Notes under the pieces: model-generated
What the model saw: only the letters and a program-made list of their open reading frames with translations
What the model was told of the DNA's origin: nothing
Databases searched by the model: none
Shown: positions 16,624-25,280 of the stretch, in pieces
How the letters are laid out: every line of letters begins with the position of its first letter
Numbering within the stretch: position 1 is the stretch's first letter
Assembly: GCA_950071875.1 (NCBI GenBank)
Contig: CATMNW010000001.1
Span: 1-40,786 of the forward strand
Reading direction: 5' to 3'
Length of the DNA: 40,786 nucleotides
DNA from: an uncultured Erythrobacteraceae bacterium
GTDB taxonomy: Bacteria > Pseudomonadota > Alphaproteobacteria > Sphingomonadales > Sphingomonadaceae
Position numbers and translations under genes: made by a program

Positions 16624-16832
16624 TCCAGCCTTTAAAATGCAAGAAACTAGACTTATCCGGCCTCAGACATCGAGGTCATGCATCGAGTGACTCATTCAGG
16701 GAAAGTGCAAAGAATCCCGGAATCGATCTTATTCCTGAAGTCGAGTCGAGACACTGCGACGCTCTTGGCCAAGCGCGCTTTCCGTTGGAACCCGGCGGGG
16801 TGCCTCCAAGCTTATTCTTGCGGTAATATAAC
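16624..16832 (+). other. Gene-free stretch after the sulfotransferases
   Basis: About 209 nt with no credible gene, closing the AT-rich segment. TAATAT at about 16823-16828 sits just before the next ATG (16833), but no matching -35 element is clear. A local promoter for the downstream transferases is possible but unproven. The sequence may be the remnant of an insertion boundary; no terminal repeat was seen. Confidence 0.4.
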
Positions 16833-18035
16833 ATGGTGATGCACCCGACGGTCCTTCATATTGCCAACTGGTATCCGAACCCTTGGAATCCGAATGAGGG
16901 GAACTTCATTCACGAACAGGTGCGGGTGCTGCGAGAGGAGGTGCCCGGCGCTGTCATGGCGGTGCAGGTACGCCCCAACAAGCGGAAGATCGCGGAGGTG
17001 CGGCGCGTGGAGCTGGAACCGGGAACAAACGGATATTTCTGCCTGAGCCGTTTTCACCGCGGTCGTCTCGGCGAATTCCTCAGCACCTTTTTGCTCCTGT
17101 ACGCACTGTTTCGCGAGAAATTTTGGCGGTACGACATCCTTCACGTGCATATCGCGCAACCCCTTCTTTCGCAGATGCATCTGTGGAAGTGGCTGATCGG
17201 CAAACCGATCATCATGACCGAGCATTGGTCCGCCTACCATTACGGCTTTCATCTTCCCGACGGGCCGGCCAAGAGACGGATGGGCCGGCCTTTCCGGCAA
17301 GGGTTTCCACTGCTGGCAGTCTCGCAATCGCTGCTCGACGACATTGCCGCTTTTGCCGGGCAGGAAGACGTGAACGGGCACGTGGTGCCCAATGTCGTTC
17401 CATTTCACGGTGCGAGCGAAGCTACCAACGCCGTGCCGGTACTGTTCAGTGCCAATCGGTGGGTTCCGATCAAGCGCCCCATCCCCATGCTGCAAGGTCT
17501 CGCCCTTGCAGCGGAGCGTGGTACCCGGTTCGAACTGGTGCTGGGGGGCGATGGCGAATTGGTGGGTGAGATGCGCGCGCTGGTGGCGGACTCGGCGCTA
17601 GCCGAACGGACGACCTTCGCCGGCTGGATGAAGAAAGACGAGATCGCCCACCAGCTCGCGCGCAGCGATGCCAATTTGTTCAATTCGGACCACGAGACGT
17701 TCTCCATTGCCTGTGCGGAAGCTTTGGGCGCGGGCGTCCCACTGGTCGGGCCCTACATTCCTGCAGTCGCCGAATACGCGGGCCCCGATGACTGGCAGCA
17801 ACTGGACGACGGCAGCAATCCGGAAGACTGGGCGCAGGCGATCACGCTGTTTGCCGACCGTCACAAGCGCGGCGAGATCGACCGGGCCGCCATCGCCAGA
17901 AGCGCAGCGCAGCGCTTTTCGCCTTCCGCCCTCCGAGAAGCCTATCGCAACGTTCTTGACGCAGCACTCGAAGGGCAAAATGGCAGTCGACATGCGCCAT
18001 TGGGCACCAGCCGGAACAGGACTGGAAGATCGTGA
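16833..18035 (+). CDS. Glycosyltransferase family 4
   Basis: A 400-residue GT-B enzyme. The N-terminal domain opens VLHIANWYPNPWNPNEGNF, with IHEQVRVL, the typical start of a GT4 capsule transferase. PIIMTEHWSAYHY contains the acceptor-side His. The C-terminal domain has FSANRWVPIKRPIPMLQ, LVLGGDGELVGEM and the donor motif DHETFSIACAEALGAGVPLV (about 288-307), with the two glutamates of the E-x7-E pattern. Donor sugar unknown. The start is ATG 16833 (another ATG at 16839). Its stop overlaps the GTG start of the next gene (GTGA, 18032-18035), so the two transferases are translationally coupled. Base composition returns to the GC-rich norm here. Confidence 0.88.
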   Translation: MVMHPTVLHIANWYPNPWNPNEGNFIHEQVRVLREEVPGAVMAVQVRPNKRKIAEVRRVELEPGTNGYFCLSRFHRGRLGEFLSTFLLLYALFREKFWRYDILHVHIAQPLLSQMHLWKWLIGKPIIMTEHWSAYHYGFHLPDGPAKRRMGRPFRQGFPLLAVSQSLLDDIAAFAGQEDVNGHVVPNVVPFHGASEATNAVPVLFSANRWVPIKRPIPMLQGLALAAERGTRFELVLGGDGELVGEMRALVADSALAERTTFAGWMKKDEIAHQLARSDANLFNSDHETFSIACAEALGAGVPLVGPYIPAVAEYAGPDDWQQLDDGSNPEDWAQAITLFADRHKRGEIDRAAIARSAAQRFSPSALREAYRNVLDAALEGQNGSRHAPLGTSRNRTGRS

Positions 18036-19147
18036 GCACCATCCTGATCATTTCGCCTGAACCATGGAGCGCGCATTCGGTCAGCAAGCATCACTATGCG
18101 CGCGAACTTGCCAGACGCGGGCACAGTGTCGTGTTCCTCGATCCTCCAGCCGATGGAGCCCGGGGCAACGACATCACTCAGGTCGATCTGTCGGGCGAGG
18201 GCATTTCCGGTGCACTGCATGTCGTCCGCAGCGCGCGAGTTGCGCCCGGCTTGCGCTTCTGGCCAGCCATCTTGCGCCGCCAGCTCGAAGCGCGCTGGCT
18301 TGCCCGGCTCGAAAGGGAGATCGGTGCCCGGATCGACGTTGTCTGGCTGTTCGAGAATTCGCGTTTCTACGACATGCGTTTCGCCGGCGATCGTTTGAAA
18401 ATCTACCATCAGGTCGATCTCAACCAGAATTTCCACCCGCAAATCGCTGCGCATACTGCCGACGCGGTTTTCTGCACGAGCCGGGAAATCGCGCGCCGCC
18501 TGGAGGTGTCCGGAAAGCCCGTCACCATCATCACGCATGGCGTCTGGACGCACCCATTCGATCCCGAGGATGAAGCGGCGCTATTCTCCGAGCCCGGCAT
18601 TCACTGTGTCTACTGCGGCAACATGTCGATGGCTTACCTCGATCGGGAAACCATTCTGGAATGCGTGTCCTCGCATGGCGAAGTCTGGTTCCATTTCTTC
18701 GGTGGTTTCAAGGATGGCGATCCGTTCCGTGACCAGCTTGCGCGCCGTGCCAATGTAATCCTGCACGGCAAGGTCGATCCCGACCGTCTGTTGGCCATCC
18801 TCGCCAACGCAGACCTGCAGATGCTTTGCTATCAGAAGGCCCATTTCGAGGATCAGTCCAACCCCCACAAGATGATGGAATACCTTCTCAGCGGGTCTCC
18901 GATCGTCGCCAGCTATACCTCCGCCTATGCGGAGATATCGGAGCTGTTCGTAATGTCCGGGCCCGGCGGGGATTTTCGCGAAGCCTTCGATTACGCGCTC
19001 AAAAATCTCGAGAAATATGATTCTCCCGCCTTGCGTGAAGCGAGGATTGCCTTCGCCATGAACAATACCTATCAGCGCCAGGTAGATCGTATCGCCGACG
19101 CGCTGGGCGCGCATGGACGCGCAATTAGAGATGGAGGCGTAACGTGA
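18032..19147 (+). CDS. Glycosyltransferase (GT-B, TuaH/GT4-like)
   Basis: A 371-residue protein with a GTG start inside the previous stop. TILIISPEPWSAHSVSKHHY begins a GT-B N-terminal domain. VVWLFENSRFYDMRFAG and IYHQVDLNQNFHP form its core, and AVFCTSREIARRLE leads to the hinge. The C-terminal domain has IHCVYCGNMSMAYLD, a GKVDPDRLLAILANAD segment and the donor-site SNPHKMMEYLLSGSPIVAS (about 287-305), in which the first glutamate of the usual E-x7-E pattern is not obvious. This layout is seen in TuaH-like and related capsule transferases. No membrane segment. It overlaps the following transferase through another GTGA junction (19144-19147). Confidence 0.8.
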   Translation: MSTILIISPEPWSAHSVSKHHYARELARRGHSVVFLDPPADGARGNDITQVDLSGEGISGALHVVRSARVAPGLRFWPAILRRQLEARWLARLEREIGARIDVVWLFENSRFYDMRFAGDRLKIYHQVDLNQNFHPQIAAHTADAVFCTSREIARRLEVSGKPVTIITHGVWTHPFDPEDEAALFSEPGIHCVYCGNMSMAYLDRETILECVSSHGEVWFHFFGGFKDGDPFRDQLARRANVILHGKVDPDRLLAILANADLQMLCYQKAHFEDQSNPHKMMEYLLSGSPIVASYTSAYAEISELFVMSGPGGDFREAFDYALKNLEKYDSPALREARIAFAMNNTYQRQVDRIADALGAHGRAIRDGGVT

Positions 19148-20373
19148 CGACGCCCACTCCTGTGGTCATTTTCCTGTACAATCGTTTGTTCGACCCCCTG
19201 ATTCAGGGGAATTTCTGGATGTATATCAAGAACATCCTGGATGATCCGGACGCGCCGTATCGCCTGCATGTCGTCACCTACGAAGATCCGGCCATTCCGC
19301 TCACTCCCGAGCAGGAAAAGCTCGTCGCCCACTGGCAGTCGCAGGGTCTCGAATGGACGCAGCTGACCTGGCATCCGGGGATGCAGCTGTCGCGCAAGGG
19401 CCGCGATGTCGCGGCGGGCTTCGCCGCGATGGCCAGGCTGCGTGCGAAAGGCTTCCGCCATATCGTGACGCTGGGTTCGATCGCCGGATCCTACGCCTAC
19501 CTTTACGCGCGCGTGCTGGGCATGCGCCTGTTCCTGTACCAGTACGAACCGCATAGCGACGTGTCGGTCGCATCGGGCATGTGGCGCAAGGACAGCGCGC
19601 AGTATCGGATTACGAAGCGACTGGAGGATGCCTCTGCACGGTTCGCGCATGTCATCGCCTCGGGAACGCGCTTCATGGGCGAATGGCTCGGCTCGATCGG
19701 AGCGAGGGCGAAATTCTTCCGGGTCCCCACGGTCGTCAACGGCAACAAATTCCTGTTCGACCCGGCAATCCGCGAAGAGGTGCGCGCGCAACTGGGGCTC
19801 GCCCCGGGCCAGCCGACACTGTTCTATTCCGGCAAGTTCGGCGGGCTCTATTACGACCGCGAAATCGCCGAGATGATGGCGGTGCTGCTCGAATTCGAAC
19901 CCTCGCTGCATCTGCTGATGGTTACCCCGGCAGACGATGCCACGGTCGTCGCTCTGTTCGATGCAGCCGGAGTCCCGGCGGACAAGTACAGCATCTGCCA
20001 CAGCACGTATGACGAGATCGAACGCTATTATTTCGCCGGCGACATGGGGCTGATCACAATTCCGCCCGGGCCGGGGCAGGAATATCGCTCGAGCATCAAG
20101 ACCGGCGAATACCTGTGCTCGGGCATGCCGTTCCTGACCCCGGCGGGCGTTTCCGAAGACTACCTCCACGCGACCGAACAGGACGTTGGCGTGGTCGTCC
20201 CCCGGTTCGAGCCCGAGGCGTTTCGCGCCGCATGGCCCGAGATCGAACATTACCTGACCGAGGATCGCGATACCTTGCGTGCGCGATGCCGCAATTTCGG
20301 GCTCGAATACCGTGGTTTCGATGCCCTCAATCCGATTTTTCGCGCCGCCATGGCAGCGCTCGTAAAGCAGTGA
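19144..20373 (+). CDS. Glycosyltransferase (GT4-like)
   Basis: A 409-residue GT-B-type protein with a GTG start overlapping the upstream stop. TPVVIFLYNRLFDPLIQGNF starts the N-terminal half; FRHIVTLGSIAGSYAYLYAR and RLFLYQYEPHSDVSV are membrane-associating or acceptor-side segments. The C-terminal half has TLFYSGKFGGLYYDREIAEM, LLMVTPADDATVVALF and the donor-site-like SSIKTGEYLCSGMPFLTPAG (about 318-337). That is the K-x2-EYL-x-SG-x-P pattern shared with GT4 enzymes acting on amino sugars. It is the third in a chain of coupled transferases (16833-20373), probably adding consecutive residues of the repeat unit. Exact substrate unknown. Confidence 0.78.
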   Translation: MTTPTPVVIFLYNRLFDPLIQGNFWMYIKNILDDPDAPYRLHVVTYEDPAIPLTPEQEKLVAHWQSQGLEWTQLTWHPGMQLSRKGRDVAAGFAAMARLRAKGFRHIVTLGSIAGSYAYLYARVLGMRLFLYQYEPHSDVSVASGMWRKDSAQYRITKRLEDASARFAHVIASGTRFMGEWLGSIGARAKFFRVPTVVNGNKFLFDPAIREEVRAQLGLAPGQPTLFYSGKFGGLYYDREIAEMMAVLLEFEPSLHLLMVTPADDATVVALFDAAGVPADKYSICHSTYDEIERYYFAGDMGLITIPPGPGQEYRSSIKTGEYLCSGMPFLTPAGVSEDYLHATEQDVGVVVPRFEPEAFRAAWPEIEHYLTEDRDTLRARCRNFGLEYRGFDALNPIFRAAMAALVKQ

Positions 20374-20385
20374 CGGGAGGTTAAT

Positions 20386-21363
20386 TTGCAACAGGTCCTC
20401 ATAACTGGGGGAACCGGGTCGGTTGCTGGTGCGATCGTAGAGCGGCTGCTGGCCGATCCGGCAGTCGAGCGGATCGCCATCTACTCGCGCGACGAGCACA
20501 AGCAGGGCGACATGATGCAACGGGTCGCCGAGCGTGGAACGCCGTTCGATTTCTTTCTCGGCGACATCTGCGATGAAGAGGCCCTGTTTCGTGCGCTGGC
20601 CGGGATCGATACGGTCATTCACACGGCTGCCATGCGGCTGGTGCCCCATGCCGAGGCGAACCCCGCAGAATGCCACCGGATCAATGTCGGAGGCGCAAAT
20701 GCGCTGACCCGCGCGGTCGGGCGGAGCGACGTATCGAAGGTCGTCGCCATTTCCAGCGACAAGGCGGTCGCCCCCTCCACCATCTACGGGACGACGAAGT
20801 TCGCGATGGAGCGCATTCTGGTGGACGCCGACAAGCGCCAGAACGCCCGCTATTCGCTGGTCCGCTACGCCAACGTGATCGACACCCGCAGCTCCGTGGC
20901 ACCGCTGTTCCTCAAGCAGAAGGAAAGCGGCGTTCTCACGATTACCGATCCGGACATGACGCGCTTCTCGATCGCCAAGCGCGACGGCGTGGATCTGGTC
21001 ATGACGGCCGTGACCGATGGCTTGGGTGGAGACATCTTCATGCCGATCTCGCCCTCCTACAGAGTGGGCGACATGGCCAAAGCGATCGCGCCCGACGCGG
21101 AGCATCGGATCATCGGATCGCGGCCGGGCGAAAAGATGCACGAAATCATGTTCTCGATGGTCGAATCGCCGCAGGTCGTGAAGCGCGGCGCAAACTACGT
21201 CTTCCTGCCCCGCACAGGACGGTGGGACGTCGCGCCCTATTGCGAACAGACCGGCGCAACGAAGCTGGAAACGCTGTTCGAATACGGCTCCGGCGACAAT
21301 GACCAGTGGCTCTCGGTCGACGATATCCGCAGCGTGCTGCGCGACGAGGGCATGATCGCCTGA
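20386..21363 (+). CDS. CapD/PseB-like NAD(P)-dependent sugar dehydratase/epimerase (SDR)
   Basis: A 325-residue extended short-chain dehydrogenase. The Rossmann motif is VLITGGTGSVAGAIVERLL. The polysaccharide-synthesis SDR pattern follows: SRDEHKQGDM, TVIHTAAMRLVPHAEANPAE, SSDKAVAPSTIYGTTKFAME (catalytic Tyr and Lys as YxxxK) and DPDMTRFSI. IIGSRPGEKMHEIMFSMVE ends the substrate domain. Family members (PseB, CapE/WbjB, FlaA1) act on UDP-GlcNAc, making 4-keto-6-deoxy intermediates for FucNAc-, QuiNAc- or pseudaminic-type sugars. The YxxxK form resembles PseB more than the Met-containing FlaA1 group. The start is TTG with GGGAGG 5 nt upstream. The WecB-like gene at the left edge could act on the same branch if it is real. 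Confidence 0.82.
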   Translation: MQQVLITGGTGSVAGAIVERLLADPAVERIAIYSRDEHKQGDMMQRVAERGTPFDFFLGDICDEEALFRALAGIDTVIHTAAMRLVPHAEANPAECHRINVGGANALTRAVGRSDVSKVVAISSDKAVAPSTIYGTTKFAMERILVDADKRQNARYSLVRYANVIDTRSSVAPLFLKQKESGVLTITDPDMTRFSIAKRDGVDLVMTAVTDGLGGDIFMPISPSYRVGDMAKAIAPDAEHRIIGSRPGEKMHEIMFSMVESPQVVKRGANYVFLPRTGRWDVAPYCEQTGATKLETLFEYGSGDNDQWLSVDDIRSVLRDEGMIA

Positions 21364-21373
21364 CGAGCCGCAT

Positions 21374-22432
21374 GTGACCACAGCCTCGCCCAGCAGCACG
21401 CAGGACCGCGCCAAGCTCGAATGGCTGCAAATCGGCCGTGCCGTTGCGGCGATGCTGGTGGTCTTCCACCATGCCGATCAGGCAAGCGCGCATTTCCTCG
21501 GCCTGCCGGGCCAGCGCTACTTCGGCTGGGGGGCGTATGGGGTCGATTTCTTCTTCGTCCTCAGCGGCTTCATCATCTTCTACGCACATCGCAAAGATGC
21601 GCCCGGCTTGGCGCCCGCGCGGCGATATGGCTGGAAACGCCTGACCCGCATTTACCTGCCCTATCTGCCAATCGCGATCGCCTGGATGGGCCTGCTCCTG
21701 CTGTTTCAGGGGGGTCAGGAGGCGCGGAACTGGAGCGTGCTAGCAACGCTCACGCTGCTGCCATTGGCAACGGTATCGGCCTTGTCGGTCGCGTGGACCC
21801 TGACCTACGAGTTGATCTTCTACGCGTTCTTCCTGCTCCGCTATCTCGCGAAGATCGCGATGGTCGTGGCAGGCGCGGTGTGGCTTGGATGGATCGGCGC
21901 GAAGGCGATCCTGTGGCCGGACCTTGCGTTGTCGCCTGCGATGACAGCCTTGTCGAACCCGATCATTCTCGAATTCTTCCTCGGCATGGCGAGCGCGTGG
22001 GTCTTCCCGAAGATCGATCGCAAGTGGCGGTACTGGCTGATCGTGCCCGGCCTGCTCGCCGTGATCGCTCTCGTGCCGTTACACCTGCTCGATAACAAGC
22101 TGCTGATGGGGCCGCCGCTGGCGCTGGTCGTGCTTGGGCTCGCACTGCTGAAGCCGATACAGGGGCAGGCCGTGTTTCGCGGCGCACTGTTCCTCGGCAC
22201 CGCATCCTATTCGATCTATCTGGTCCACAGCCCGGTCATTTCCGTGTCGGCCGGGTTGCTTGCGCCCTACATGGGTAAATGGGCGATCTTCGCCGTCACG
22301 GCGCTGCTGGGCATCCTCGCCGGCTCCATCTACTTCGCCGCCGTCGAACGGCCGACACTCAAGATCGTACGGCGGGGGGGATTAAGGGCGGCCGGCGGGG
22401 CGCAGGACGGGGGCAAGGCCCATGCCGGATAG
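21374..22432 (+). CDS. Acyltransferase 3 family membrane protein (O-acetylation)
   Basis: A 352-residue polytopic protein with about ten membrane segments. The N-terminal LEWLQIGRAVAAMLVVFHHA carries the conserved His of the acyltransferase-3 family. YGVDFFFVLSGFIIFYA and YSIYLVHSPVISV are its other signature segments. Homologues such as ExoZ, OafA and NodX O-acetylate exopolysaccharide or O-antigen sugars. The start is GTG 21374, 10 nt after the SDR stop, with only a weak ribosome site. The C-terminus is basic and cytoplasmic (RRGGLRAAGGAQDGGKAHAG) and its last codons overlap the next gene by 11 nt. Confidence 0.9.
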   Translation: MTTASPSSTQDRAKLEWLQIGRAVAAMLVVFHHADQASAHFLGLPGQRYFGWGAYGVDFFFVLSGFIIFYAHRKDAPGLAPARRYGWKRLTRIYLPYLPIAIAWMGLLLLFQGGQEARNWSVLATLTLLPLATVSALSVAWTLTYELIFYAFFLLRYLAKIAMVVAGAVWLGWIGAKAILWPDLALSPAMTALSNPIILEFFLGMASAWVFPKIDRKWRYWLIVPGLLAVIALVPLHLLDNKLLMGPPLALVVLGLALLKPIQGQAVFRGALFLGTASYSIYLVHSPVISVSAGLLAPYMGKWAIFAVTALLGILAGSIYFAAVERPTLKIVRRGGLRAAGGAQDGGKAHAG

Positions 22433-23300
22433 CCCTGCCGCGCCTCAGGCCTCGCCGCTCGTGTCGATCATCATGCCGGCCTACAATGCGGCGGAGTTTC
22501 TGGCCGAAGCGATCCGGTCAGTCCTGTGCCAGACCTATCGGGAATGGCAGCTGATCATCGTCGATGACGGAAGCAACGACGCGACCTTCGCGTTCGCGAG
22601 CGCGTTCGACGATCCGCGCATAGAGGTAATTCGGCAGGACAATGCCGGGGCCAGCGCGGCGCGCAATACCGCGCTTAAGCATGCCCGCGGCGACCTGATC
22701 ACCTTTGTCGATGCAGACGACATCCTGCCCGAGGCGGCGCTGACGCTTCGTGTCGATTTTCTGCGCGACAATCCGCGGATCGACATTGCGAGCGGCCCGA
22801 TCAGGGTGACGCGCGATGGCGAGGACGTGCGCCTGTACCGGCCATCGACCGAAGTTCAGCCGTTTTTCCAGCCGCTGCTGCGTCTCGACGAGAACGTCTT
22901 CTTCGGGCCATTCTACATGGTGCGCGCGGCAGCCATCGCCGGGCTGGAGTTCGACACCGCGACAACGCATTGCGAGGATATCATCTTCTTCCTCAGCGCT
23001 GCGCACGATCGCGATCTGTTGCATGGCGCGGTCACAGAACCCGTCTACGAATATCGGCTGCATGGCGGGAGTGCGATGAGCAATCTCGCAGGGATTTCGC
23101 GCGGCTACTTCGTCTTGCTCGATCACGCTCACCGGATGGCGCGGGCACAGCCTGCCGATTTGCGCCATCTGCGCCACAGGATCGCCGGTATCCTGGGCAA
23201 ATCGTGGCTACGCGCGGGAAGGCCCTTGATGGCGCTGCGCTGCATCGCCAAGGCGTTGACCTTCACTGCCGCCCACCCGGGGGGCCATGCAAAGCAATAG
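22422..23300 (+). CDS. Glycosyltransferase family 2
   Basis: A 292-residue GT-A enzyme. It opens with LVSIIMPAYNAAEFLAEAIR, VLCQTYREWQLIIVDDGSND and NAGASAARNTALKHARGD. The DxD-type metal site is FVDADDILP (about residue 92-100). THCEDIIFFLSAAHDRD supplies the ED motif of the catalytic base. There is a single domain and no membrane helix. It would transfer an inverting beta-linked sugar at the cytoplasmic membrane face; donor unknown. It overlaps the upstream acyltransferase by 11 nt and lies directly before the asparagine-synthase-like gene. Confidence 0.9.
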   Translation: MPDSPAAPQASPLVSIIMPAYNAAEFLAEAIRSVLCQTYREWQLIIVDDGSNDATFAFASAFDDPRIEVIRQDNAGASAARNTALKHARGDLITFVDADDILPEAALTLRVDFLRDNPRIDIASGPIRVTRDGEDVRLYRPSTEVQPFFQPLLRLDENVFFGPFYMVRAAAIAGLEFDTATTHCEDIIFFLSAAHDRDLLHGAVTEPVYEYRLHGGSAMSNLAGISRGYFVLLDHAHRMARAQPADLRHLRHRIAGILGKSWLRAGRPLMALRCIAKALTFTAAHPGGHAKQ

Positions 23301-23309
23301 GTGGCATCA

Positions 23310-25280
23310 ATGTGCGGGTTGACCGGGATCTTGCCCCGATCCGGGAGCAAAGGGAGCCTACCCGGAATCCTTGACCGGATGACTGCGAGCCTGGTGCATC
23401 GCGGGCCCGATGCGAGCGGCGCCTGGTACGACGAAAGCGCAGGCATCGCACTGGGACACCGGCGTCTGTCGATCCTCGATCTGAGCGAGGCGGGCGCGCA
23501 GCCGATGCACTCGCGCTGCGGTCGCTTCGTCACGGCATTCAACGGCGAAATCTACAACCATCTCGAACTGCGCGAACGACTGGCCGCAGAAGGAATGGCG
23601 CCGCAATGGCGCGGGCATTCGGACACAGAGACGCTGCTTGCCGCGATCGCCGCCTGGGGCCTCGACGCTACGCTCGAACGGTCATCCGGCATGTTTGCGA
23701 TTGCGCTGTGGGATCGCGAGCGCCGCCGCCTCTCGCTCGCGCGCGACCGCATGGGGGAAAAGCCGCTGTACTGGGGCTGGGCTGGCGAGGACATCGTCTT
23801 TGCCTCAGAGCTGAAGGCCCTGCGCGCGCACCCGCAATGCAGCAGTGCGATGTCCCACGCGGCCGTGCAGGAATTTATCGGGTTTTCCTATGTGCCCGCG
23901 CCGCTCAGCATTCTCGAAGGTGTTTTCAAGCTCGAACCGGGGACCATCGTCGATTTCGGCGAAACACCGCCCGCCGCGCCGCCGCGCGCGCCGCTGCGCC
24001 CGGGCGAAAGCCACGGCACGGTTACCGTACGGCGTTACTGGGATTTGGGCAGCGTCGTGGACCATGGGCTGCGCGCCCCGCTGACGGACCGCAACGAAGC
24101 ACTCGATACGCTCGAAGCGACCCTGCGCGATGCCGTATCGCGCCAGATGCTGTCGGACGTGCCGCTCGGCGCGTTTCTCTCTGGCGGTATCGACAGCTCG
24201 CTGATCACCGCGTTGATGCAGTCGGTGTCCTCTGCTCCGGTGCGCAGTTTCACGATCGGCTTTGAACAACAGGAATTCAACGAAGCACCGCATGCAGCGG
24301 CAGTCGCGGCACACTTGGGCACAGACCATACCGAACTGACGGTGACCGATGCCGATGCGCGCGCGGTGATCCCCTTGTTGCCCGACATGTACGACGAACC
24401 CTTTGCCGATTCGTCGCAGATCCCCACGCATCTGGTGTGCAAGGCCGCGCGCGCTCACGTGACGGTGGCGCTGTCGGGCGATGGCGGGGACGAACTCTTC
24501 GGCGGGTACAATCGCTATCTTTGGGGTCCGCGCCTGTGGTCCCGGATCGCCTTGATGCCCCCGGTCGTGCGACGCGCGCTCGGTGGCACGATTGAGCATG
24601 CGCCGCAGCGTCTGTGGGATTTCGCAGGTGCCTTAGCGGGGGTGAACCGGCCGGCCGAAAAGGCTCTGAAGCTCGGCCGTCGCCTGGGGCAGGCGAGCTC
24701 GCCCGATGCGTTCTATCGCAGTCTCCTGACCGAATGGAACGGTACCCGCCTTACCCGCTTCGATCCGCAGGCGAGCGCCTTGCCCGTCGACGACCCGGTC
24801 CCTGCAGGGCTTGCGGGCGACTTTGCCGGGCGCATGATGTTGCGCGACATGCGCGGCTATCTGCCCGACGATATTCTGTGCAAGGTCGATCGTGCAGCAA
24901 TGGCGGTCAGCCTGGAAACCCGCGTCCCCTTCCTCGATCCCGATGTCATCGCGCTATCGGCGCGCTGGCCGACCGATTGGAAGCTGCATGGCGGAGAAGC
25001 CAAGTGGCCGCTGCGCCAGATTCTCTTCCGCCATGTGCCCCGCTCCCTGATCGAGCGACCTAAAGCGGGCTTCGCCATCCCCATCGGCCACTGGCTGCGA
25101 GGCCCCTTGCGCGAATGGGCCGAGGATCTGTTGCAGGCAGACAGGCTGGCCGCCGATGGGCTGATCGATCCGGTGCCGGTTCGCGCCGCCTGGCACGCCC
25201 ATCTCTCCGGCAAGGCCGACTGGACGCCCGCGCTCTGGAGCATCCTGATGCTCCAGGCCTGGCGCGATCGCTGGACGTGA
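23310..25280 (+). CDS. asnB: Glutamine-hydrolysing asparagine synthase family amidotransferase
   Basis: A 656-residue AsnB-like enzyme. I set the start at ATG 23310, not GTG 23301, because MCGLTGIL places the glutaminase nucleophile Cys directly after Met. The N-terminal class-II amidotransferase domain runs to about 210 (HRGPDASG, AFNGEIYNHLELR, GHSDTETLL). The synthetase domain contains the ATP-pyrophosphatase loop FLSGGIDSSLITALM (about 287-301), SGDGGDELFGGYNRYLWG and DDILCKVDRAAMAVSLETR. Within polysaccharide loci such proteins are thought to amidate uronic acids or other carboxyl sugars rather than make free asparagine; a housekeeping role cannot be excluded. Its stop overlaps the next gene's GTG start. 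Confidence 0.9.
   Translation: MCGLTGILPRSGSKGSLPGILDRMTASLVHRGPDASGAWYDESAGIALGHRRLSILDLSEAGAQPMHSRCGRFVTAFNGEIYNHLELRERLAAEGMAPQWRGHSDTETLLAAIAAWGLDATLERSSGMFAIALWDRERRRLSLARDRMGEKPLYWGWAGEDIVFASELKALRAHPQCSSAMSHAAVQEFIGFSYVPAPLSILEGVFKLEPGTIVDFGETPPAAPPRAPLRPGESHGTVTVRRYWDLGSVVDHGLRAPLTDRNEALDTLEATLRDAVSRQMLSDVPLGAFLSGGIDSSLITALMQSVSSAPVRSFTIGFEQQEFNEAPHAAAVAAHLGTDHTELTVTDADARAVIPLLPDMYDEPFADSSQIPTHLVCKAARAHVTVALSGDGGDELFGGYNRYLWGPRLWSRIALMPPVVRRALGGTIEHAPQRLWDFAGALAGVNRPAEKALKLGRRLGQASSPDAFYRSLLTEWNGTRLTRFDPQASALPVDDPVPAGLAGDFAGRMMLRDMRGYLPDDILCKVDRAAMAVSLETRVPFLDPDVIALSARWPTDWKLHGGEAKWPLRQILFRHVPRSLIERPKAGFAIPIGHWLRGPLREWAEDLLQADRLAADGLIDPVPVRAAWHAHLSGKADWTPALWSILMLQAWRDRWT

Noticed and set aside
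16624..16832. Insertion-sequence remnant next to the AT-rich sulfotransferase
   Set aside because: No terminal inverted repeats, target duplication or transposase motif could be seen; compositional evidence alone is not enough.
19072..21414. A 780-codon minus-strand frame opposite two glycosyltransferases and the SDR gene
   Set aside because: The plus-strand genes have clear family motifs and ribosome sites; the antisense product has no recognisable domain.
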